Below are positions 8,278-16,118 of a DNA stretch of 38,161 nt, in pieces; the first letter of the stretch is position 1, and every line of letters begins with the position of its first letter. The translations under genes were made by a program, and so were the position numbers. A model generated the notes under the pieces. The model saw only the letters and a list, made by a program, of their open reading frames with translations, had not been told where the DNA came from and ran no database searches. Origin of the DNA: Cyclobacteriaceae bacterium (lineage in GTDB: Bacteria; Bacteroidota; Bacteroidia; Cytophagales; Cyclobacteriaceae); the NCBI GenBank assembly GCA_015488485.1, contig WFNR01000176.1:1-38161 (forward strand), given 5' to 3'.

Positions 8278-8466
8278 TACTGGCTGAATTGACTATACTG
8301 CCTGATCTGCCTGTACTGCCTGAGGTTCTCGAAGGCAGGTTCTCGAAGGCAGGTTCTCGAAACCAGGTCCTCGAAGCCATCTGGCTGTGCTGGCTGAGGC
8401 ACTCGAAGGCAGGTTCTCGAAGGCATCTGGCTGAGGCTCTCGAAGCCAGGTCCTCGAAGCAGCTGG
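8278..8466 (+). repeat. CTCGAA 14-mer array with 9-mer leader
   Basis: After TACTGCCTG-type 9-mers (about 8295-8322) come eight copies of a degenerate 14-bp unit around GGTTCTCGAAGGCA; the CTCGAA core is constant while its flanks drift (AGGC, AACC, AGCC). The interval between units is mostly 14 bp, with two longer gaps containing TCTGGCTG words. Bases 8307-8351 are the exact reverse complement of 845-889. The array lies about 60 bp downstream of the S9 peptidase stop. I see no gene here. The tandem frames it opens on both strands are repeat artefacts. Confidence 0.85.
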
Positions 8467-8501
8467 TCCCTTCCTGCACAAGATAATTCGGCCAGGTAGC
8501 A

Positions 8502-8536
8502 TAAAAAAAGCCCCCATCTGCCGTAGGCTTCAGGGG
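8502..8536 (-). terminator. Rho-independent terminator of the lipoprotein gene
   Basis: On the minus strand CCCCTGAAGCCTACGGC is followed by AGATGGGG and CTTTTTTTAT. The outer CCCC/GGGG pairs enclose an inner GCC-TAC-GGC hairpin, and the stem is followed by a run of seven T. It stands about 40 bp past the lipoprotein stop and also separates that gene from the CTCGAA array. Confidence 0.75.
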
Positions 8537-8573
8537 ACTCCACTCAACAACCACTTCTCAAAGAAGAGAAGTA

Positions 8574-9455
8574 TTATCTGTCGGACAAGTCGATTTCATA
8601 GGTTTCGCCATTGCTGGTTACCGTCACGATGGTATCGCACTCACCGTCACCGAAATCAACCACCAACTCACGATCGCCATACTGTATTTCCTTTACACCG
8701 GCAACCGGTACCCGTCCTTTCTTTGGTCCGCGGCAGGAACGCTTGAAGACCAATTTCTCCAGTACATTGGTGCTGTAGTTAACATCATCGCGAGTTTTGC
8801 CGCTGGCCGTAGAGCCTTCCAGAATCCACCATTCATCCTGCAGTGGGTTGCTGGCACGATGCCATACGCGTGTACGGTTTACCTCACGAGTAGCAAAAGT
8901 GCTATCAGGCCAGGTTACCTTGCCTTCCAGCAATACGATATTGAAAGTAGGATCGGCATCAAGCGATTCAGACACATTGGTAACCTTGCGAATGCCCTCT
9001 ATATGACGGTCGTTGATATAGAAATTATCGAAGGTAACTGACCAGAATGAACCCGGCACAAAGCGTCTGCCGTCATATTGTATGATGATCTTGCCGGAAC
9101 GGGTTACACCATTGGGCCCGGTGCAGCCATCACCAAAGTCAATCACGATAATGCCATTGGCCATATCGTGGGTTACGGTAGCGCAGCGCATGCGCTCATC
9201 ATCCATTTCCTGCACATCGGTTACCCGACCGCCAACACCTACATCGGCCAGAACCATGGCATTGGCTGCCAGGTCGTCAATTTCCTCAAAGTCGGCATCG
9301 ATTACCGCCTCGGTTTCTACCGATTGTTCATCTACTGCAGGCAGGGGCTGGATATCGGCACCGTTGGGTGTACAGGCTACCAGCCACAAGCTTGTCAAAC
9401 CTAACCCCAGGATAAATTTCCCGGTCATCTGATAAAGGACTCTTAACTTTTTCAT
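8574..9455 (-). CDS. Hypothetical lipoprotein
   Basis: The 293-residue product starts with a lipoprotein signal: a hydrophobic stretch ending LVAC, with Cys28 as the lipidated residue. A shorter start at Met10 would also give a normal signal. After an acidic stretch (about 38-62) the rest looks beta-rich, with two DFGDG motifs (IDFGDGCTGPNG and VDFGDGECDT) near the beginning and end, suggesting two similar halves. I do not recognise a named family or function; comparable lipoproteins are frequent in Bacteroidota. It is monocistronic, with its own terminator at 8502-8536. Confidence 0.8.
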   Translation of the reverse strand: MKKLRVLYQMTGKFILGLGLTSLWLVACTPNGADIQPLPAVDEQSVETEAVIDADFEEIDDLAANAMVLADVGVGGRVTDVQEMDDERMRCATVTHDMANGIIVIDFGDGCTGPNGVTRSGKIIIQYDGRRFVPGSFWSVTFDNFYINDRHIEGIRKVTNVSESLDADPTFNIVLLEGKVTWPDSTFATREVNRTRVWHRASNPLQDEWWILEGSTASGKTRDDVNYSTNVLEKLVFKRSCRGPKKGRVPVAGVKEIQYGDRELVVDFGDGECDTIVTVTSNGETYEIDLSDR

Positions 9456-9634
9456 GTCTTTGCTTTTTAAGTTTTTGTTTTGTTTGTCCTTTAGAATGGA
9501 ATCAGCACAAAAGGTTTAACGGGGTTGAAAATTTTTATGTATTGACTGGAAAATATAGCCTGACACCCACTACTCTACCCAGGCAGGTAAACCGGAGATA
9601 TAGCTCAGAGATAACTAAAACAGACAAAACTTTG

Positions 9635-11023
9635 CTAATGCCGGCCAAATACCAAGCCGTGCATGTTGGCGGGCGGTATATTACTTACCTCCCAACAAAA
9701 GCCGTTGAGGCACACAAAGCGAATAGTTCCTCCCCTTTCCGTCAAAACAAAATTGGCGGGTTGTTCAAAACCAAAGGCAGGTGGCTTCGATCCTTTTCGC
9801 ACAAGGTTGATGGGCAAACCGGTAAATGGCTCATCGGGCAGATGATCGACCTCGACAAAAAGATAACCCTGGCGTATTAGCGCCAACGCCTCATCGCTGG
9901 TAGCCGGCATCTTGCCGGTTGCTTTGCCGGCCTGCACCACCAGGCCAGCTACATCAGGTTCTGAAAAGCCATACCACTCCTGCAGGTCACCTACCTCTTC
10001 TATCAAACCTTGCCGGTACCAGGTAATGCCATCCTCCAGCGTGATTTCCTGATGGCTAATGCCCAGGTCAGTTTGGTAGTGCTTACTATCGACCGCCATA
10101 GTCACCTGCCGTAGTAAAACATCAAAAAGTTTTTCATCATTCATGGGTATCTGGCGGTAGTCAGCCTCCGTAAAGCCGGTATGTTCTTTATCCGCACATA
10201 ACGCCAGGGCGTGCAATAGCGTGGCAAAGTGCAATCGCCTTACATATTCCTTTTCAGGGTCGCCAGCCTGCCAGCCGGCTTCTACCAATATAGTAGTGGC
10301 TCCGGTGCCTTGCACCCAGTCGCCAAAGGCACGGGGAGAATAACTGTCGTCATACAACCCTACCTGGCCGGGTATTACCTGCTCCAGTTGCTGGCGCAAG
10401 GCGGCAATTATCTGCATGGCACGCAGACGGTTGTCAGGCACGGTTTCCTGCTGGTCGCAGGCCGGAGCCAGAAAAGCCATCGTACTGGGCTTGCCGGTAC
10501 CGGCAATGTTGTAAAACCTGCGTTGGTCGTGCAGATTAAAAGCCACATGCGGCTTTATTTCCTTTACCAGTTCATGCAGCAGTTGCGCTTCCGGACTCAC
10601 CAGCGACCGGGCCTCACGGTTCAGGTCTATGTACAGGGCATTCCTGCGTATAAAGCGAGCGCTGCCATCGGGGTTGAGCATGGGTACCAGGGTAATGGTG
10701 AGTGTTTGTAATATCCGGTCAACCCAGGATTGGAACTGACTCCCCGGGTTGCCAAAAAACTGCAGCATATCAAGCAGGGCACGGCTGGCGGTGGACTCAT
10801 TGCCATGCATCTGCGACCACATCAGCACCTTTACCGGCCCCTGCCCCAGGGTAATCCGGTAGATAGGCCGCCCTTCTACTGAATAACCGGCAGTAGCCAA
10901 CTGAAACGGCCCGGCCAGCTTGTGCAGCAGGTCATGATAGTCCTCTACCGGGAAGCGATTGGTGGTGATGGCTCCGACATGATAATCGGGAAAATGCTGA
11001 TAGAAAGCAGAAAATCCGGCCAT
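9635..11023 (-). CDS. M14-family zinc carboxypeptidase
   Basis: Metallopeptidase of the carboxypeptidase A/E superfamily. Zinc ligands His73 and Glu76 are seen in QMHGNEST and His165 in NLHDQR; LNPDGSARFIRRN and DLNRE carry the substrate-binding Asn/Arg pattern; Glu248 in ILVEAGW is the likely catalytic acid. At 462 residues it has a catalytic domain of about 290 residues plus a C-terminal extension of about 170 with no recognised fold. No signal peptide is visible, so a cytoplasmic role is likely, perhaps trimming peptides or acting as an amidase. ATG 11023 is chosen over a TTG two codons upstream. It is divergent from the DUF4159 gene. Confidence 0.88.
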   Translation of the reverse strand: MAGFSAFYQHFPDYHVGAITTNRFPVEDYHDLLHKLAGPFQLATAGYSVEGRPIYRITLGQGPVKVLMWSQMHGNESTASRALLDMLQFFGNPGSQFQSWVDRILQTLTITLVPMLNPDGSARFIRRNALYIDLNREARSLVSPEAQLLHELVKEIKPHVAFNLHDQRRFYNIAGTGKPSTMAFLAPACDQQETVPDNRLRAMQIIAALRQQLEQVIPGQVGLYDDSYSPRAFGDWVQGTGATTILVEAGWQAGDPEKEYVRRLHFATLLHALALCADKEHTGFTEADYRQIPMNDEKLFDVLLRQVTMAVDSKHYQTDLGISHQEITLEDGITWYRQGLIEEVGDLQEWYGFSEPDVAGLVVQAGKATGKMPATSDEALALIRQGYLFVEVDHLPDEPFTGLPINLVRKGSKPPAFGFEQPANFVLTERGGTIRFVCLNGFCWEVSNIPPANMHGLVFGRH

Positions 11024-11063
11024 TTTCAAGGGTTTTATAAAAAATAATGCAATTTTACCCTGA

Positions 11064-11071
11064 CAAATCTA
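11064..11071 (-). promoter_or_regulatory. Bacteroidota-type -7 element for the M14 peptidase gene
   Basis: Reads TAGATTTG on the minus strand, a perfect TAnnTTTG, about 40 bp before the ATG at 11023. No convincing -33 TTG is present. It also lies just before the start of the divergent DUF4159 gene. Confidence 0.4.
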
Positions 11072-11079
11072 AGACATTC

Positions 11080-11736
11080 ATGAAGCGATACCTGCTTGTA
11101 ACACTGCTCTTTTTTACGGGCACTGCCTCCCTGATTGCCCAGGAATTAAAGATTGCCAAACTGAAATATCATGGCGGGGGCGACTGGTATGCCAACAAAA
11201 CCGCACTGCCCAACCTTATCGCTTTTTGCAATAAAGAGCTCAAAACCAACATCGCACCGGAAGAGGACGTAGTGGAAGTAGGTGGCAACGAGATTTTTCT
11301 GTACCCCTATGTATATATGACCGGCCATGGCAATGTAGTATTCAGCGACCAGGAGGCACTCAACTTGCGGCAATACCTGATTGGGGGTGGTTTCTTGCAT
11401 ATTGATGATAATTATGGCCTCGATAAGTTCATTCGTATTGAGATGAAAAAGGTATTTCCCGAACTGGATTTTGTCGAACTCCCTTTCGACCATCCGGTTT
11501 ATCATCAGAAATTCGACTTCCCCAACGGCTTGCCCAAGATACACGAGCACGATGGCAAGCCGGCCCAGGGCTTCGGCCTGATTTATCAGGGCAGGCTGGT
11601 TTGTTTTTATTCGTATGAGAGCGACCTGGGCAACGGCTGGGAAGACCAACACGTTTATCACGACCCCGAGGCCTTGCGCCAACAAGCCTTACGGATGGGC
11701 GCCAACCTGATCCAGTTTGCCTTTACGGGATATTAG
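11080..11736 (+). CDS. DUF4159 domain-containing exported protein
   Basis: A 218-residue protein with a signal peptide (MKRYLLVTLLFFTG...LIAQ, about 1-20) followed by a DUF4159 domain that fills the rest. Recognisable segments are GGGDWYANKTALPNL near the start, YMTGHGNVVFSDQE, GGGFLHIDDNYG and LPFDHPVYH. Families of this type occur widely in Bacteroidota and Myxococcota; the fold recalls a ThuA/glutamine-amidotransferase-like alpha/beta layout, but no catalytic role is established. ATG 11080 is preferred to an upstream ATG at 11047 because it places the signal peptide at the N-terminus. Confidence 0.85.
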   Translation: MKRYLLVTLLFFTGTASLIAQELKIAKLKYHGGGDWYANKTALPNLIAFCNKELKTNIAPEEDVVEVGGNEIFLYPYVYMTGHGNVVFSDQEALNLRQYLIGGGFLHIDDNYGLDKFIRIEMKKVFPELDFVELPFDHPVYHQKFDFPNGLPKIHEHDGKPAQGFGLIYQGRLVCFYSYESDLGNGWEDQHVYHDPEALRQQALRMGANLIQFAFTGY

Positions 11737-11791
11737 TTTGTTTCTTGTTGTTCTTTTCGTTAATATACGTGTCTTAATAATCATAAAAATC

Positions 11792-12343
11792 ATGAAGCAG
11801 CTTATTATTTTTCTCTTATTTATAGTGGCTTGTACGCCACCACGCAAGCCGGCAGAGCAAGCGCCCGCTCCTCTCTACGATTACGATGTAGAGCAGCGCC
11901 TGACCGATCTGGGCATTACCCTGACCCCGCCCCCCAAACCTATTGCCAACTATGTAAATGCAGTGCGCAGTGGCAAGCTGGTGTTTATGGCAGGCAAAGG
12001 GCCTACCCGCCCCGATGGCGGCTATGTCACCGGCAAAGTAGGTATTGATTTAACAGTAGAAGAAGGCTACGAAGCTGCCCGTCTGACGGCTATTGCCCAA
12101 CTGGCGGCCCTGCAGGCGGCCATTGGCGACCTCAACAAGGTAGTACGCATTGTTAAGGTTACCGGCATGGTCAATGCCGCCCCTGATTTCGACCAGCATC
12201 CCGAAGTAATCAACGGCTTTTCCGACCTGATGGTAGAGGTATTTGGCGAGCGTGGTAAGCACGCCCGGGCGGCAGTGGGCATGGGTTCGTTACCTCGCAA
12301 TATAGCCTGTGAAATTGAGATGATTGTGGAGGTGCAGGACTGA
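11792..12343 (+). CDS. RidA-family protein with a lipoprotein signal
   Basis: Member of the YjgF/YER057c/UK114 (RidA) family, whose cytoplasmic members hydrolyse reactive enamine/imine intermediates. The 183-residue protein is longer than the usual 130 because it starts with a short lipoprotein signal, MKQLIIFLLFIVAC, with Cys14 as the lipid site, and a Pro-rich linker. The RidA fold follows: YVNAVRSGKLVFMAGKGP, a central helix (LTAIAQLAALQAAIGDL) and HARAAVGMGSLPRNIACEIE, where Arg159 corresponds to the substrate-binding arginine. Export to the envelope is inferred from the signal. The start at 11792 fits the signal; an upstream in-frame ATG at 11717 would overlap the preceding gene and add a second hydrophobic stretch. 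Confidence 0.88.
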   Translation: MKQLIIFLLFIVACTPPRKPAEQAPAPLYDYDVEQRLTDLGITLTPPPKPIANYVNAVRSGKLVFMAGKGPTRPDGGYVTGKVGIDLTVEEGYEAARLTAIAQLAALQAAIGDLNKVVRIVKVTGMVNAAPDFDQHPEVINGFSDLMVEVFGERGKHARAAVGMGSLPRNIACEIEMIVEVQD

Positions 12344-12349
12344 TATTTG

Positions 12350-12367
12350 CAAAAGCTGCTGCTTTTG
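12350..12367. terminator. Weak bidirectional terminator-like hairpin
   Basis: CAAAAGC, loop TGCT, GCTTTTG: a perfect 7-bp stem in the 44-bp gap between two convergent genes (RidA-like and DUF6702). The A and T runs are inside the stem, so it could act weakly from either side. Confidence 0.35.
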
Positions 12368-12387
12368 AAATAGGTTAACCCAAACCA

Positions 12388-12873
12388 TCACAACTCCAGC
12401 CGTGCATTGGGCGTTTCGCGGCTCAGGCGCAGCATCTTTTTGCTGCCGGATGCCGCAATGCTTACTACATTGGTCTGGGTGGGAAACAGCTCCATCAGAT
12501 AGTCGGCACGGATATGCACGGTCTGCCAGACAGACGGCACCTGGCAGCTAAAGGTGTACCACACCGACATATCATTGTGCTCGCAAGAAACAAATGTGTA
12601 TGCCACCGGGCTACCATTGACTTTAATCTGCAAATGATCCTGCAGATAGGCCGTAACTGCCTGACCGGCACATTCGCCACCGCGCAAATCATAGCGCTCA
12701 TCGCTGGCACGATAAATGGCATCTTCCAGATCATCGGCAAATACCTTCACGGCCAGCTCCGCCTCCTGTCCGGTAGTCTGTTTAAATTCCACCACCGATA
12801 CATAAACAGCATGTCCCGACCCGGCCGGAGTGGCCCATCCCAGAAAAAAATACAGCCAAAGCAAACTTTTCAT
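12388..12873 (-). CDS. DUF6702 family protein
   Basis: A 161-residue exported protein: a signal peptide (about 1-20, ending SGHAVYVS) followed by the typical family start HAVYVSVVEFK and then VKVFADDLEDAIY, YLQDHLQIKVNG and a final SIAASGSKKMLRLS. These match the Bacteroidota family DUF6702, often found near M1 peptidases, whose role is unknown. In this window the gene stands alone, convergent with the RidA-like gene. The assignment rests on remembered family patterns and is not certain. Confidence 0.78.
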   Translation of the reverse strand: MKSLLWLYFFLGWATPAGSGHAVYVSVVEFKQTTGQEAELAVKVFADDLEDAIYRASDERYDLRGGECAGQAVTAYLQDHLQIKVNGSPVAYTFVSCEHNDMSVWYTFSCQVPSVWQTVHIRADYLMELFPTQTNVVSIAASGSKKMLRLSRETPNARLEL

Positions 12874-12960
12874 AACCTAAAGATAAGGAATAACCTCCTT
12901 TAATGAACAGGAAAATAAACCATTGTCAGGATTTTGATTGTTTTCCCCGGCAAAATTCAC

Positions 12961-12980
12961 TTTATTGGCCTCGCAATAAA
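12961..12980. promoter_or_regulatory. Inverted repeat upstream of the nitrilase gene
   Basis: TTTATTG, 6-nt loop GCCTCG, CAATAAA: a perfect 7-bp inverted repeat ending about 41 bp before the nitrilase ATG. It may be an operator or chance; no TAnnTTTG element was found in this intergenic gap. Confidence 0.25.
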
Positions 12981-13021
12981 ATACATACAAGCAATTAATA
13001 AACGGTATTCAAAACAAAGAA

Positions 13022-13969
13022 ATGCAAAGAGTCAACCAATATAAAGTAGGCTGCGTACAAGCCGGATCGTTTTTATTCAATCTGGAAGAAAGTCTGGCGA
13101 AAGCGCAAAAATATATCACCCAGGCGGCTGCTGAGGGGGTTAAATTGCTGGTATTTCCCGAGGCTTATCTGTCGGGCTACCCGAGTGGCCTGAGCTTCGG
13201 CACAGTGGTAGGTAGCCGTACAGAAGCCGGCCGAGACATGTACCAGCGCTACTGGCAAAGCAGCGTAGAAGTGCCCGGCCCGGTAACCGAACAATTGGGT
13301 GAGATGGCGCGCGAGGCCGGCTTGTTTTTGGTTATGGGGGTTATAGAGCGTGATGCCGTCAACAAAACTCTGTACTGCACCTTGCTGTATTTTACCCCTG
13401 ATGGTGAGCTGGCAGGCAAGCACCGCAAGATAAAACCGACTGCCGGAGAACGCATTGTGTGGGGTGAAGGCGATGGCAGCACGCTGGTGAGTTTCGACAC
13501 CCCACTGGGACGCCTGGGCGGGCTGATTTGCTGGGAAAACTACATGCCGCTGGCACGGATGGCCATGTACAGCCAGGGCGTAGAAGTATATGTGGCCCCT
13601 ACTGCCGACTCGCGCCCTACCTGGCAGTCAACCATGGAGCATGTGGCCTGCGAGGGCCGCTGCTATGTAATCGGCTGCAACCAGTATTTCACCCAAGACT
13701 ATTACCCCGAAGATCTGCGAGCCACCATCCCTCCCGACCGCGACCATGTGCTGTCGCGCGGGGGCAGCACCATAATCTCACCGCTGGGCCAGGTGCTGGC
13801 CGGGCCGCTATATGATGAAGAAGGCCTGCTGACGGCTGATATTGATCTGGATGAAATTGTGCGCAGCAAATTCGATTTTGATGTAAACGGCCATTATACC
13901 CGTCCTGACATTTTCACTTATGAGGTCAAAGATCAGCCGCCTATCAAAAAACTGGATTTTGATATTTAG
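13022..13969 (+). CDS. Nitrilase (carbon-nitrogen hydrolase)
   Basis: Thiol hydrolase that converts a nitrile to the acid and ammonia. The catalytic triad is Glu47 in FPEAYLSGYP, Lys136 in HRKIKPT and Cys170 in CWENYMPLAR. The CWEN motif with APTADSR downstream places it in the nitrilase branch rather than among the amidases or carbamoylases. The length of 315 residues is normal. Lys and Cys are 34 residues apart, the same spacing I recall for the Rhodococcus enzyme. No signal peptide, so cytoplasmic. It is followed after 9 bp by a TauE/SafE permease gene and is probably co-transcribed. The natural substrate cannot be read from the sequence. Confidence 0.93.
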   Translation: MQRVNQYKVGCVQAGSFLFNLEESLAKAQKYITQAAAEGVKLLVFPEAYLSGYPSGLSFGTVVGSRTEAGRDMYQRYWQSSVEVPGPVTEQLGEMAREAGLFLVMGVIERDAVNKTLYCTLLYFTPDGELAGKHRKIKPTAGERIVWGEGDGSTLVSFDTPLGRLGGLICWENYMPLARMAMYSQGVEVYVAPTADSRPTWQSTMEHVACEGRCYVIGCNQYFTQDYYPEDLRATIPPDRDHVLSRGGSTIISPLGQVLAGPLYDEEGLLTADIDLDEIVRSKFDFDVNGHYTRPDIFTYEVKDQPPIKKLDFDI

Positions 13970-13978
13970 CCTGTCGGG

Positions 13979-14740
13979 ATGGAAGAATATGTAAAACTGT
14001 TAATCCTGATACCGGTAGGCATAGCGGCCGGGTTTATCAACACGGTAGCCGGGGGCGGCTCGCTGCTCTCCCTGCCTACGATGATTTTCCTGGGCCTGCC
14101 ACCCAATATTGCCAACGGCACCAACCGGGTGGCCATCTTTTTACAGAATATCTCGGGCATTGCCGGTTTTCGCAGCAAGGGCATCTTTATCTTTCCCTAT
14201 AGCCTGTGGCTTGGACTGGCCGCTCTGGCCGGGGCTATTGCCGGAGCGCGCATCTCGATTGACCTGGACCCGAAAACCTTCAACCACATCATCGCCATCA
14301 TCATGGTGGCGGTGGTACTGCTCATTGTCTTCAACCCCATCAAGCATAACAACGGTAATCCGGCTAGCGAAGACTTTAGCCTGAAAGCCCGTATTACCGG
14401 GGTTATAACCTTTTTCTTTGTGGGCATATATGGCGGCTTTATCCAGGCCGGTGTGGGCTTCCTGATCATGGGTAGCCTTAGCTATATCAACAAGTTAAGC
14501 CTGGTAAAGGTCAACAGCATCAAGGTCTTTGTGGTATTTACCTATACCATTGCCGCCCTGCTGGTGTTTATTATCGAAGACCAGATCAACTGGTTGTTCG
14601 GGCTGATACTGGCTAGCGGCAACATGACCGGGGCCTGGATAGCCAGCCGCTGGAGTGTGGACAAAGGAGATAAGTGGATCAAACGCATCCTGCTGGTAGT
14701 GGTCATCGCAATGGCTATCAGGTTATGGTTTTACTACTAA
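13979..14740 (+). CDS. TauE/SafE-family sulfite/anion exporter
   Basis: Polytopic inner-membrane permease of 253 residues with about eight hydrophobic segments in two related halves. The first half starts with GIAAGFINTVAGGGSLLSLP, the family signature, and the second repeats it in degenerate form (FVGIYGGFIQAGVGFLIMGS). The family exports sulfite, sulfoacetate or other small organic anions. Only 9 bp separate it from the nitrilase gene, so an operon is likely, and the permease might move a carboxylate made or used by that enzyme; this is inference. Confidence 0.92.
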   Translation: MEEYVKLLILIPVGIAAGFINTVAGGGSLLSLPTMIFLGLPPNIANGTNRVAIFLQNISGIAGFRSKGIFIFPYSLWLGLAALAGAIAGARISIDLDPKTFNHIIAIIMVAVVLLIVFNPIKHNNGNPASEDFSLKARITGVITFFFVGIYGGFIQAGVGFLIMGSLSYINKLSLVKVNSIKVFVVFTYTIAALLVFIIEDQINWLFGLILASGNMTGAWIASRWSVDKGDKWIKRILLVVVIAMAIRLWFYY

Positions 14741-14766
14741 GAATGGCACAATTAAGCGGCCGCGCA

Positions 14767-14797
14767 TTGCACAGTATGGGCGAATCCCGTAATTTTG
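14767..14797 (+). promoter_or_regulatory. Bacteroidota-type promoter of the sterol-desaturase-like gene
   Basis: TTG at 14767-14769, 20-nt spacer, TAATTTTG at 14790-14797. Same spacing as the S9 peptidase and tRNA promoters. The leader to the ATG at 14822 would be about 20 nt. An upstream TTG codon at 14795 lies inside the promoter and is not a credible start. Confidence 0.65.
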
Positions 14798-14821
14798 GTT
14801 GAAAGCGAAAAAGACCTGACA

Positions 14822-16069
14822 ATGAATATCAACCCAATCGTTCTGTCTATCCCTATATTCTTTTTGCTGATCGGCATCGAGTTGATAATTGAAAGACTCA
14901 CCCACAAAAATTATTACCGCCTCAACGATGCCCTCACCAACCTGAGTTGTGGTATCACCCAGCAGGTATCGGGGGTCTTTCTCAAGCTCTTCGGCATCGG
15001 GCTCTATGTGTTGGTGTATGACCACCTGCGCCTGTGGCATATACCTTCCACCTGGTACACTTTTCTGATTTTGTTTGTCCTCACCGACCTGGCCTACTAT
15101 TGGGCACACCGCATGAGCCATGAAATCAACCTGTTTTGGAGCGCCCACGTGGTGCATCATCAGAGCGAAGATTACAACCTGTCGGTAGCCTTGCGGCAGA
15201 GCTCCTTTCAGGTTGTCTGGACTTCCTTCTTTTACTTACCGCTGGCGGTGCTCGGCTTCGAGCCGCTCGATTTTGCCCTGGCCAATGCCCTCACCACCCT
15301 GTATCAATTCTGGATTCACACCCAAACCATCGGCAAGCTGGGCTGGCTGGAGTACATTTTGGTTACCCCCTCCCTCCACCGGGTACACCACGGCCGTGAC
15401 CCCAAATATATCGATAAAAACCACGGAGGCGTTTTTATTTGGTGGGATATGCTCTTTGGCACCTACCAGCCTGAGGAAGAAGCGCCTACCTACGGTATTA
15501 CTACCCCGGTAAAAAGCTGGAACCCTGTGTGGGCCAACTTCAGCCACCTCTACCTGATGTGGCAGGAGATGAAGCGCATACCGCGGCTAAGCGATAAAAT
15601 CCGTTATATCTTTTACAAACCGGGTTGGCTACCCAAGGAGTTGGGTGGTTACCGGCCGGCTCCGGAGGTAGACAAGGCGCATTACCAAAAATACGATACG
15701 CCTACGCCCCGGCCGCTGCAGGTATATGTGCTGGCCCATTATGTGATGCTAATAGCGCTTACCTCCTGGTTTTTGTTCACCCAGAGTACATTGGGCATGC
15801 CACTCAAAGTGGCTATTGCTATGCTGATCGGCTATGCCTCGGTTACTATTGGCGGGCTGCTGGAATACCGCCCCTGGGTGAAATGGGCCGAAACGCTGCG
15901 CCTGCTTTTATTTGTACTTATAGCCGCCTGGCTGCACCTGGCGCTGGGCTGGCCGGCTTATGTGCTCTACGGCACCGGTCTTTATGCCCTTGTGTCATTG
16001 GTGTGGCTGTACAAATCATTGTGGCAGCTTATTGCTGTGCAGCCGCAGCCACAACCAGCCGAGCGTTAG
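14822..16069 (+). CDS. Sterol desaturase / fatty acid hydroxylase family membrane protein
   Basis: Integral-membrane di-iron oxygenase of 415 residues. The three histidine clusters of the superfamily are present: His96-x3-His100 (HRMSH), His109-xx-His112-His113 (HVVHH) and His186-xx-His189-His190 (HRVHH), with a further His166. Hydrophobic segments occur at about 6-24, 48-66, 78-95 and 130-160, and three to four more in a C-terminal extension (about 300-400) that shorter bacterial members lack, resembling alkylglycerol-monooxygenase-like proteins. The substrate, a lipid or sterol-like molecule, is not known. It has its own promoter and so is probably not in the nitrilase operon. Confidence 0.9.
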   Translation: MNINPIVLSIPIFFLLIGIELIIERLTHKNYYRLNDALTNLSCGITQQVSGVFLKLFGIGLYVLVYDHLRLWHIPSTWYTFLILFVLTDLAYYWAHRMSHEINLFWSAHVVHHQSEDYNLSVALRQSSFQVVWTSFFYLPLAVLGFEPLDFALANALTTLYQFWIHTQTIGKLGWLEYILVTPSLHRVHHGRDPKYIDKNHGGVFIWWDMLFGTYQPEEEAPTYGITTPVKSWNPVWANFSHLYLMWQEMKRIPRLSDKIRYIFYKPGWLPKELGGYRPAPEVDKAHYQKYDTPTPRPLQVYVLAHYVMLIALTSWFLFTQSTLGMPLKVAIAMLIGYASVTIGGLLEYRPWVKWAETLRLLLFVLIAAWLHLALGWPAYVLYGTGLYALVSLVWLYKSLWQLIAVQPQPQPAER

Positions 16070-16091
16070 TGGCTTTGAGGTAACTTTTGCT

Positions 16092-16099
16092 TAGCTTTG
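16092..16099 (+). promoter_or_regulatory. Bacteroidota-type -7 element upstream of the barrel gene
   Basis: TAGCTTTG, a perfect TAnnTTTG, 20 bp before the ATG at 16119. No TTG at the usual -33 distance; the nearest TTTG (16074-16077) is too close. Confidence 0.45.
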
Positions 16100-16118
16100 A
16101 AGTGTTAAATTTTCCTGC

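Noticed and set aside
8278-8466. CRISPR-like array
   Set aside because: Units of 14 bp lie almost head to tail, with no unique spacers of constant length and no cas gene nearby.
8237-8554. Several frames (74-105 residues) over the CTCGAA array
   Set aside because: A 14-bp unit not divisible by three opens all frames; the peptides are translations of the repeat.
14795-14821. Upstream TTG start adding nine residues to the desaturase-like protein
   Set aside because: The TTG is inside the -7 element; ATG 14822 fits the membrane topology.
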